DNA of 6,978 nucleotides. It comes from SCUN01 sp964343975 (GTDB taxonomy: Bacteria > Acidobacteriota > Vicinamibacteria > Vicinamibacterales > SCN-69-37). The stretch lies in assembly GCA_964343975.1 (NCBI GenBank), contig CAYFLU010000173.1, positions 1-6,978 on the forward strand. Reading direction: 5' to 3'. Positions 1 through 5,648 of the stretch are shown here, piece by piece (positions within the stretch are counted from its first letter, which is position 1; each line of letters opens with the position of its first letter). A program made the translations under genes and the position numbers. The notes below the pieces were generated by a model. The model worked only from the letters and a program-made list of their open reading frames with translations, did not search any database and had not been told where the DNA came from.

Positions 1-1143
1 GACTTCATCGACTGGCAGCAGGGGATTCCGGGGCGCGCGTCGATCCGCCTCGACGCGCCGGTGCGACAGATCTACGACCGCATGACCACGTCGGATTCCG
101 GCGGCGTGACGTCCGCGCTCAGGCAGATGCCGATCGTGCCGTTGCTCGTGGCCATTGCCGGGCTCTTTGTCATCATCCAGATCTCCGCATTCGTCGGCGG
201 TGTGGCGCTGGCGCGGCGCATCACGTCGGCCGTGCATTCGCTCTTTGTCGGCACGGCCAAGATCGGTCAGGGCGACTTCTCGCACCGGATTCCGATCGGC
301 AGCAACGACCAACTCGGCGACCTGGCGGGGTCGTTCAACAACATGAGCGCGAGCATCGAGCACCTGCGCCACATCGAGCGCGACAAGCTGCGGCTCGACG
401 AGGAATTGCAGATCGCCCGGCGGATCCAACGCTCGCTGCTGCCGGCCCACGTGCCGTCGGTGCCCGGCCTCTGCATCTCGGACCTCTGCGAACCGGCCAT
501 GGAAGTCGGCGGCGACTACTACGACTTCTTCCCGCTCGGCCCACGTCAGCTGGGCGTGCTCGTGGCCGACGTCTCGGGGAAGGGCACCTCGGCCGCGCTC
601 TACATGGCGGAGCTGAAGGGGCTCATGCTGGCCCTCAGCCGCACGCACCGGTCGCCGCGGGCGCTCCTGATCGAGCTCAACGGGCTCTTGGCCGAACATC
701 TCGACAACCGCAGCTTCATCTCCATGACCTATGCGGTCATCGACCTCGAGGCGCGGACCCTCACGTGCGCGCGCGCGGGACACACGCCGCTGCTCGTCGT
801 GCGCGGCGACGACAGTCGCGTGATCGTGCCGGAGGGCATGGTGCTGGGCCTGAGCCTGCCGGGCGCCGCCGTGCGCTTCGGACAGCTGCTACAGGAATAC
901 ACGCAACCGCTCCTGCCCGGCGACGTCGTCGTGCTCTACACGGACGGCATCACGGAGGCGATGAACCCCGACGGCGACCTCTTCGGCGACACGAACCTCG
1001 CGCGCGTCGTGACGGCGCACCGGGCGCTCGATTCCGCGGGGATCCGTGAACGCGTGGTCCGGGATGTGAGAGCATTTGCGGGTGCGGCCGAGCCGCACGA
1101 CGACATGACCATGGTGGTGTTGAAGTTGAAGGACGACGCGTGA
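1..1143 (+). CDS. HAMP-SpoIIE (PP2C-type) serine phosphatase, 5' partial
   Basis: The frame is open to the left edge, so the gene starts before the window; 380 C-terminal residues are visible, numbered here from the first codon. Residues 1-42 look extracytoplasmic. One membrane segment spans about 43-71, followed by a HAMP domain (about 72-125, with the G-D-F-S-H-R-I motif), a charged helical linker (about 118-145, E-E-L-Q-I-A-R-R-I-Q-R-S-L-L-P) and a SpoIIE/PP2C domain to the end. Metal-binding acidic residues are present: D172 and D175 in GGDYYD, D190 in ADVSGKG, D315 in YTDG, and D367/D368 in HDDMT. The layout is that of a sensor-driven phosphatase which dephosphorylates an anti-sigma-factor antagonist (STAS) protein in a partner-switching pathway. 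A second membrane helix and a periplasmic sensor are expected in the missing part. No STAS or anti-sigma kinase gene is visible nearby, so the substrate is unknown. The stop overlaps the next gene by 4 nt. Confidence 0.93.
   Translation, partial: DFIDWQQGIPGRASIRLDAPVRQIYDRMTTSDSGGVTSALRQMPIVPLLVAIAGLFVIIQISAFVGGVALARRITSAVHSLFVGTAKIGQGDFSHRIPIGSNDQLGDLAGSFNNMSASIEHLRHIERDKLRLDEELQIARRIQRSLLPAHVPSVPGLCISDLCEPAMEVGGDYYDFFPLGPRQLGVLVADVSGKGTSAALYMAELKGLMLALSRTHRSPRALLIELNGLLAEHLDNRSFISMTYAVIDLEARTLTCARAGHTPLLVVRGDDSRVIVPEGMVLGLSLPGAAVRFGQLLQEYTQPLLPGDVVVLYTDGITEAMNPDGDLFGDTNLARVVTAHRALDSAGIRERVVRDVRAFAGAAEPHDDMTMVVLKLKDDA
1128..1133 (+). promoter_or_regulatory. Shine-Dalgarno for the rnc fusion gene (GAAGGA)
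   Basis: GAAGGA lies inside the end of the phosphatase gene, 6 nt before the GTG at 1140. It supports initiation at 1140, so the extra N-terminal domain would be translated as part of the RNase III. No other start with this support lies just upstream of the RNase III domain. Confidence 0.55.
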
Positions 1144-2072
1144 GCGACGAACTGCACGGGGGCATCCCCGCGGAAGTGTTCCGCTCCGGCTCGTCGGTGG
1201 AAGCGGAAGTGGTCCGCGGCCTGCTCGACGCCCATGGGATCCGCGCGGTGATCACCGTCGGCGGCAACACGACCTTCATTGTCACCGTGATGTCCCCGTC
1301 GGCTTCACGGGCGGTCTCGCTCATCGCGGGCCACCTCGACGAAGCCGCGGCGATCGAAGTACGGCGACTCAGTGAGACGCTGGGCCCGCTCGAAACCCGC
1401 ATCGGCCACAAGTTCCGCGACCTCGGCCTGCTCGAGCACGCGCTCACGCACCGCTCGCGCGCGCATGAAGACGCGAGCGGCGCGGTGATCGACAACGAGT
1501 CGCTCGAATTCCTCGGCGATGCCGTGCTCGGCTTCGTGATCGCCGACATGCTGTTCCATCACTTTCCGACGCACGACGAGGGCTACAAGTCGAAGGTCAA
1601 GGCGTCGATCGTCTCAGCGGTCTCGCTCGCGCGCCTGGCGGAAGACATCGACCTCGGTCGCTACATCCTGCTCGGGCGCGGGGAGGAGAAGACCGGCGGC
1701 CGGCACAAGCACGCGATCCTCGCCGACTGCTTTGAGGCGCTGATTGCGGCCATCTACCTCGACAGCGGTGTGGACGCTGCGCGCGCCTTCATCGTGTCGC
1801 GCTTCGGTCCGCTCATCGCCTCGGCTGGCGATCAGGCCGACGATGCGTCGTTTACGGCCGACTGGAAGTCGGCGCTGCAGGAATGGATGCAGGCCAACGG
1901 CAAGGGCTTGCCGCAGTACCGCCTGGCGTCGGCGGAAGGCCCGGATCACCGGAAGCGGTTCGATGTGGAAGTGCTGGTGCAGGGCGTGGCGACGGGACGC
2001 GCCGAAGGCCGCTCAAAAAAAGAAGCGGAGCAGCAGGCCGCCAAGGCGGCACTGCACGCGCTCCGCTCCTGA
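1140..2072 (+). CDS. rnc: Ribonuclease III with an extra N-terminal DUF2007-like domain
   Basis: This 310-residue protein cleaves double-stranded RNA (rRNA precursor and mRNA processing). Residues about 83-225 form the RNase III catalytic domain: the signature D-N-E-S-L-E-F-L-G-D is at 118-127, and the expected metal/catalytic residues E120, E123, D127, E147, D196 and E199 are all present (LADCFEA at 194-200). Residues about 238-309 form the dsRNA-binding domain, ending in the S-K-K-E-A-E-Q-Q-A-A motif. E. coli RNase III has 226 residues, so about 80 are extra. Residues 11-75 (EVFRSGSSVEAEVVRGLLDA, then HGI and a beta-rich part) resemble DUF2007, a small putative signal-transducing domain. 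The GTG start overlaps the phosphatase stop (GTGA) and has an SD at 1128. No Met or Val start lies just before the nuclease domain; the only internal ATG upstream (residue 51) would split the extra domain. The RNase III call is secure; the DUF2007 call comes from pattern recognition alone. Confidence 0.93.
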   Translation: MSDELHGGIPAEVFRSGSSVEAEVVRGLLDAHGIRAVITVGGNTTFIVTVMSPSASRAVSLIAGHLDEAAAIEVRRLSETLGPLETRIGHKFRDLGLLEHALTHRSRAHEDASGAVIDNESLEFLGDAVLGFVIADMLFHHFPTHDEGYKSKVKASIVSAVSLARLAEDIDLGRYILLGRGEEKTGGRHKHAILADCFEALIAAIYLDSGVDAARAFIVSRFGPLIASAGDQADDASFTADWKSALQEWMQANGKGLPQYRLASAEGPDHRKRFDVEVLVQGVATGRAEGRSKKEAEQQAAKAALHALRS

Positions 2073-2082
2073 TCGTTCGCGT

Positions 2083-2102
2083 GGCCGGCGTTACTGCCGG
2101 TC
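2083..2102. terminator. Candidate bidirectional terminator hairpin between convergent genes
   Basis: GGCCGGC (2083-2089) pairs with GCCGGTC (2096-2102), giving a 7-bp stem with one G-T pair around a 6-nt loop. It sits where the rnc gene and the minus-strand exported-protein gene converge, overlapping the last codons of the latter. Neither strand has a T-tract after it, so it is not a classical intrinsic terminator. In a GC-rich genome such a stem can also arise by chance. Confidence 0.3.
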
Positions 2103-2741
2103 GTAGACGCGCTTGATCTTCGCGTCGTCAATCTTCATCACGGGATGTGAGGCCTTCAGCGTCACGGTCAGTTGCTTGCCGTCGGCGCTGAGTGTGTAGG
2201 TCTCGACGACCTTCAGGTCGTCTTCGGTGCCCACTTCGCGCGTCATGCCCTTGCTGTCGATCTTCACCTTGAGGTCAACTTCACCGATCTGCGGGTTCTT
2301 GAGGACCGACTTCTTGCCCTCGGCATTCTGCTTCGGGAACCCGGTGCCGTCCTGCTTGATCGTGATCTCTTTGTTGTCGAAGACGATCTCAAGGGTCTGC
2401 GCCGCTTTGTTCATCAGGTTCAGCATCGTCCGGATGCGCTGCGTTTCTTCCGGGCTCAGCTGCGAGCGCTCCTGATTCGACTGCGCCCCGCGCGACACAT
2501 CGTCGTTGCCGCCGCCGCGGCCGCCACGTGCGCCACCGCCGGCGGCGTCACCGCCCCGGCGGCCACCGGCGCCCTGCGCCGGCGCAGGGCCATTCGGGTT
2601 GTTGCTGAGGCCTTCATTGAGTTTCCACACGCCGGCAAAGGCCGGCGTCTGCCGGGCGGAGAGCGGCGCCGCCGCGAGGAGCGATCCTGCGGTTACGAGC
2701 ACGAGAGCCAGCTTGCTGGGGGAGAACGAGAAGCGTGTCAC
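2091..2741 (-). CDS. Small exported protein with Gly/Arg-rich segment, function unknown
   Basis: This protein of 216 residues has no function I can name. Residues 1-29 look like a Sec signal peptide: basic R3 and K10, hydrophobic 11-26 (LALVLVTAGSLLAAAP), and possible cleavage after A29. The mature start has F-A-G-V-W-K-L-N (35-42), a motif I associate with small exported lipocalin-like proteins common in Acidobacteria and Gemmatimonadota. Residues 50-80 are rich in Gly, Ala and Arg and probably unstructured. Residues 95-216 are charged and beta-rich (E-I-T-I-K-Q-D-G, Y-T-L-S-A-D-G-K-Q-L-T-V-T), ending in K-R-V-Y-D-R-Q. There is no lipobox cysteine; the protein has no Cys at all. The GTG start is chosen because GGAGG lies 5 nt upstream and the signal peptide begins there. 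It lies 27 nt after the ATPase gene on the same strand, so it may be the last gene of the hut transcription unit, although its strong RBS suggests independent translation. Confidence 0.85.
   Translation of the reverse strand: MTRFSFSPSKLALVLVTAGSLLAAAPLSARQTPAFAGVWKLNEGLSNNPNGPAPAQGAGGRRGGDAAGGGARGGRGGGNDDVSRGAQSNQERSQLSPEETQRIRTMLNLMNKAAQTLEIVFDNKEITIKQDGTGFPKQNAEGKKSVLKNPQIGEVDLKVKIDSKGMTREVGTEDDLKVVETYTLSADGKQLTVTLKASHPVMKIDDAKIKRVYDRQ
2502..2594 (-). repeat. Low-complexity Gly/Ala/Arg-coding tract
   Basis: About 90 nt made almost wholly of GGC, GCC, CGG and similar triplets encode residues 50-80 of the exported protein (runs of GG separated by R, A or D). It is not a perfect tandem repeat. 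It contains a perfect 20-bp palindrome at 2571-2590. Tracts of this type often vary in length between relatives. Confidence 0.6.
2571..2590. repeat. Perfect 20-bp palindrome inside the exported-protein gene
   Basis: GCCCTGCGCC is followed directly by its exact reverse complement GGCGCAGGGC, giving 10-bp arms with no spacer. It encodes part of the G-P-A-P-A-Q-G-A-G-G stretch. No loop separates the arms, so a DNA-site or cruciform reading fits better than a terminator. Chance is plausible in such biased sequence. Confidence 0.75.
2629..2648. repeat. GC-rich hairpin, 8-bp perfect stem with 4-nt loop
   Basis: ACGCCGGC (2629-2636) and GCCGGCGT (2641-2648) are exact reverse complements separated by AAAG. 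The hairpin lies in codons for the mature N-terminus (T-P-A-F-A-G-V) of the exported protein. It would form in the mRNA about 95 nt after the start codon. No function is evident. Confidence 0.6.
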
Positions 2742-2746
2742 ACGAA

Positions 2747-2751
2747 CCTCC
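2747..2751 (-). promoter_or_regulatory. Strong Shine-Dalgarno (GGAGG) for the exported protein
   Basis: Read on the minus strand, GGAGG is followed by 5 nt (TTCGT) and then the GTG at 2741. It is the best RBS seen in the window and fixes the GTG as the start. It lies in the 27-nt gap after the ATPase stop (2769). Confidence 0.75.
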
Positions 2752-2768
2752 GAGGGCGAAACGTCGAA

Positions 2769-3911
2769 CTAGTCGATCTCGATGATACCGGTGTCGCGGA
2801 CCGTGTCGGCCGCCGCGAGCGCGGGCGTCCGTCGGACGGCCACATCGCTCGTGCCGAGCCGCTCGCGCGCGAACGACTGCACTTCGCGGGCGATGTCTTC
2901 GGTGCCCGGCGGCGTGGCGCCGGTGTAGAGGCGCACGAACAACCGGACGAGCGGGTCATCGAAGGTGTAGCGCTTGCGCTGCACGGCGAGCACGTCGACG
3001 TCCTCGAGCCACGACAAGTAGTCTTTCGTGGATCCCGGCGTGCGGTGCAGCCGGTGCGAGATGTCGGTGAGGGTGAGCGGTTCCTCTTCGGCGAGCACGC
3101 CGAGAATGGCCTTGAGGGCGCCGTAGCCGCGCGCGCGATGCAGGCGGAATTCATAGCTGTAGCGGCAGAGCGCGGTGAGGCGGCCGGTTGGCGCAAAGAG
3201 CTCGCCGAGCGCGGTGACGGCTTCCGATGAGGCCGCGCCGGTCATCGCGTCGATGAGCGCCGTCGCGTAGGCCACGCGGCCGCCGGAGAGCGCGTGCACG
3301 GCGGGGGCGATCTGCCGCGACCAGTCGTCACGGCCGTCGCGGGCGCGCGCCAGCGCTTCCACTTCCGCGAGATCGAGCGACGGCACGTGAATCACTTCGA
3401 AGCGCGCCGAGGCATCGCGCAGCAAGCGGTGCGCGCGCGCCGTGAAGCGCGAGGCGAGCACGAACCGGTTCGGGCTGTCGCCGAGCCGCGCGATGAAGTC
3501 GCGCTGCACATGACGCAGGCCGGGGAAGTTCTCGAAGGTGCGCAGATCCTGGAACTCGTCGAGGAGGAACGTCACCGGCTGGCCCTGCGGGCCGACGGCC
3601 GTGTCGAAGCCGCGCATCATCTGGTCGAAGGCCGCGCGCGCTGAGTGCGCATCGGGTCCCGCCGGCACCTCGCCGAATCCGGCATGGCCGGTCGCGCCGG
3701 CAATCGCCGCCACGCAGCGTTCGGGCGTCGTCGCGACGGCGGCGAGGTCGATGTAGTGACTGGCGGGACGCGTCAGCTGCGTGAGCCGCTGGAGCAAGGC
3801 CGTGCGTCCCATGCCGCAGCTGCCGAGCAACACGGGAATGCGGCCCGCATCGAGTGACGAGAGAATGCGGCGTTCGATCGACGGCCGTTCCACAAGCGGC
3901 ATCGTCATCAC
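2769..3911 (-). CDS. Archaeal-type AAA+ ATPase with C-terminal winged helix
   Basis: This protein of 380 residues has the layout of the 'ATPase predominantly from Archaea' family of STAND/AAA-like P-loop proteins. Walker A is at 30-37, reading G-S-C-G-M-G-R-T; the usual Lys is Arg at 36. Walker B is at 113-119 (V-T-F-L-L-D-E), with F-Q-D-L-R after it. Residues 150-163 (F-V-L-A-S-R-F-T-A-R-A-H-R-L) fit the sensor-1 region. Residues about 262-327 look like a winged helix-turn-helix (L-T-L-T-D-I-S-H-R-L-H-R, then W-L-E-D-V-D-V-L, then F-D-D-P-L-V-R-L-F). The last 50 residues are not recognised. No signal peptide or membrane segment is seen, so it should be cytosolic. Its role is unknown; members of this family are thought to be regulators or toxin-like switches. 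The GTG at 3911 overlaps the hutU stop (GTGA), and an ATG at 3908 also overlaps it (TGATG). Either start implies translational coupling to hutU. No strong SD is seen. Confidence 0.85.
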   Translation of the reverse strand: MMTMPLVERPSIERRILSSLDAGRIPVLLGSCGMGRTALLQRLTQLTRPASHYIDLAAVATTPERCVAAIAGATGHAGFGEVPAGPDAHSARAAFDQMMRGFDTAVGPQGQPVTFLLDEFQDLRTFENFPGLRHVQRDFIARLGDSPNRFVLASRFTARAHRLLRDASARFEVIHVPSLDLAEVEALARARDGRDDWSRQIAPAVHALSGGRVAYATALIDAMTGAASSEAVTALGELFAPTGRLTALCRYSYEFRLHRARGYGALKAILGVLAEEEPLTLTDISHRLHRTPGSTKDYLSWLEDVDVLAVQRKRYTFDDPLVRLFVRLYTGATPPGTEDIAREVQSFARERLGTSDVAVRRTPALAAADTVRDTGIIEID

Positions 3912-5578
3912 GACCGCCCCAGCATCGGCATGTTGATGCCATGGCGGCGCGCGGCCGCGATCGCTTCGGGATACCCCGCGTCGGCATGACGGATCACGCC
4001 CATGCCCGGATCACACGTCAGCACGCGCTGGAGTTTCTCGTCGGCCTCGGCCGTGCCGTCCGCGATGATGACCATGCCGGCATGCTGCGAGTAGCCGATG
4101 CCGACGCCGCCGCCGTGGTGCACCGAGACCCACGTGGCGCCCGACGACGCGTTGAGCAGCGCGTTGAGAATCGGCCAGTCCGAGATCGCATCGCTGCCGT
4201 CTCGCATGCCTTCGGTTTCGCGATTGGGCGAGGCCACCGAGCCGGTGTCGAGATGATCGCGACCGATCACGATCGGCGCGCTCACCACGCCGCGACGCAC
4301 GAGATCGTTCAAGGCGAGACCGAACTTCGCGCGCTCCCCGTAGCCGAGCCAGAAGATGCGCGCCGGCAGGCCCTGAAACGCCACGCGCTCGCCAGCCATG
4401 CGGATCCAGCGGCAGAGCGCCTCGTCGTGCGCGAACATCTCGAGCGCCAGCCGGTCGGTGGCATGGATGTCGGCGGGATCGCCCGAGAGCGCCGCCCAGC
4501 GGAACGGGCCCTTGCCCTCGCAGAAGAGCGGGCGCACGTACTCGGGCACGAAGCCCGGGATGTCGAATGCGTTGGTCACGCCGGCCTGCTGCGCCTGCGC
4601 GCGGAGGTTATTGCCGTAGTCGAACGTGATGGCCCCGCGCTGTTGAAGCGCGAGCATCGCGCGCACGTGCGTGGCCATCGCGGCCATCGAGAGTTCCACG
4701 TACCGCGCTGGGTTGGCTGCGCGCAGCGCGCGCGCCGCCTCGAACGTCATGCCATTCGGCACGTAGCCGTCGAGCGCGTCGTGGGCGGAGGTTTGGTCGG
4801 TGAGCACCTGCGGCGTCACGCCGCGACGCACGAGTTCCGGGAGCACGTCCGCGATGTTGGCGGCCAGACCGATCGAGCGGGCCGTGCCGCTATGGCAGTA
4901 CCGCTCCGCGCGCGCGAGCGCATCGTCGAGCGAGGTCGCCGCTTCATCGAGATAGCGCGTGTCGAGCCGGCGCTGAATGCGCGACGGATCCACTTCCACG
5001 ACGAGCGCGACGCCTTCATTCATGGTGACGGCGAGCGGCTGCGCGCCGCCCATGCCGCCGAGGCCGGCGGTCACCGTGAGCGTGCCGCGCAGCGTGCCGG
5101 CGAAATGCTTGCGGGCGAGTGCGGCGAGCGTCTCGTAGGTGCCCTGCAGGATGCCCTGCGTGCCGATGTAGATCCACGACCCCGCGGTCATCTGGCCGTA
5201 CATGATGAGTCCGCGGTCTTCGAGATCGCGGAACGTCTGCCAGTTGGCCCAGGCGGGAACGAGGTTCGAATTTGCGATGAGCACACGCGGCGCGCCCGGG
5301 TGCGTCTTGAAGATGCCCACCGGCTTGCCCGACTGCACGATCAGGGTTTCGTCGCCCTCGAGCGAACGCAGCGACGCCACGATCGCATCGAAGGCCTCCC
5401 AGCTGCGCGCGGCACGGCCCGAGCCGCCGTACACGACGAGATCCGCCGGACGTTCGGCGACCTCGGGATCGAGGTTGTTCATCAGCATGCGCAACGCAGC
5501 TTCCTGCGGCCACCCCTTGCAGGTGAGCGCAGTGCCACGCGGTGCGCGAACGGAAGCGGAACGGGACGTGACAGGCAT
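3908..5578 (-). CDS. hutU: Urocanate hydratase (urocanase), signature Cys replaced by Phe
   Basis: HutU converts urocanate to 4-imidazolone-5-propionate, step two of histidine degradation, using tightly bound NAD+ as an electrophile; it is a cytosolic dimer. Length is 556 residues, against 557 in Pseudomonas putida, and the match is collinear. NAD-contact positions seem intact, each one residue before the P. putida number: G51-G52, Q129, G175-M176-G177, E195, R200, Q262-T-S-A-H266, Y272, Y321 and G491. L-F-C-E-G-K-G-P-F-R-W-A-A-L-S-G (351-366) and I-G-R-D-H-L-D-T-G-S-V-A-S-P-N-R-E-T-E (438-456) are typical. The urocanase signature F-Q-G-L-P-A-R-I-C-W reads F-Q-G-L-P-A-R-I-F-W here (401-410): the Cys410 equivalent is F409, codon TTC. 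The ATG at 5578 is a natural start, but its leader has no clear SD. hutH lies 70 nt upstream and the ATPase overlaps the stop. Whether the enzyme is active is uncertain. Confidence 0.96.
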   Translation of the reverse strand: MPVTSRSASVRAPRGTALTCKGWPQEAALRMLMNNLDPEVAERPADLVVYGGSGRAARSWEAFDAIVASLRSLEGDETLIVQSGKPVGIFKTHPGAPRVLIANSNLVPAWANWQTFRDLEDRGLIMYGQMTAGSWIYIGTQGILQGTYETLAALARKHFAGTLRGTLTVTAGLGGMGGAQPLAVTMNEGVALVVEVDPSRIQRRLDTRYLDEAATSLDDALARAERYCHSGTARSIGLAANIADVLPELVRRGVTPQVLTDQTSAHDALDGYVPNGMTFEAARALRAANPARYVELSMAAMATHVRAMLALQQRGAITFDYGNNLRAQAQQAGVTNAFDIPGFVPEYVRPLFCEGKGPFRWAALSGDPADIHATDRLALEMFAHDEALCRWIRMAGERVAFQGLPARIFWLGYGERAKFGLALNDLVRRGVVSAPIVIGRDHLDTGSVASPNRETEGMRDGSDAISDWPILNALLNASSGATWVSVHHGGGVGIGYSQHAGMVIIADGTAEADEKLQRVLTCDPGMGVIRHADAGYPEAIAAARRHGINMPMLGRS

Positions 5579-5599
5579 CAGACGTGTCGGCGAAAGGTC

Positions 5600-5630
5600 A
5601 CTCTAGCACTACGGGATTCGCACGTGTCAA
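5600..5630 (-). promoter_or_regulatory. Candidate sigma70-type promoter upstream of hutU
   Basis: On the minus strand a perfect TTGACA (5630-5625) is followed after 19 nt by TAGAGT (5605-5600), which matches TATAAT at 4 of 6 positions and is preceded by an extended -10 TG (TGC-TAGAGT). The 19-nt spacer is longer than the usual 16-18. Transcription would start near 5593, leaving a leader of about 15 nt before the hutU ATG. If real, hutU and the genes after it could be transcribed separately from hutH. Confidence 0.35.
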
Positions 5631-5648
5631 CAGCAGAACGGGGCGCGT

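Noticed and set aside
61..63. GTG at 61 as the start of the phosphatase
   Set aside because: The frame is open from base 1 with no stop, no RBS precedes 61, and a HAMP protein of this type should have an earlier membrane helix and sensor domain.
2172..3230. Plus-strand open frame (352 codons) across the exported-protein and ATPase genes
   Set aside because: It spans two well-supported minus-strand genes and the gap between them, has no RBS or recognisable domain, and shows antisense-type composition.
3908..5578. hutU as a pseudogene
   Set aside because: Despite the Cys to Phe change, the frame is full length with no stop or frameshift, and NAD-contact residues and other family motifs are intact. 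A single substitution does not justify a pseudogene call.
5582..5628. Direct repeat ACGTGTC (5582-5588 and 5622-5628) as a regulator site
   Set aside because: Only 7 bp match, the two copies are 40 bp apart start to start, and one overlaps the candidate -35 box. There is no resemblance to the known HutC operator. This is too weak to call.
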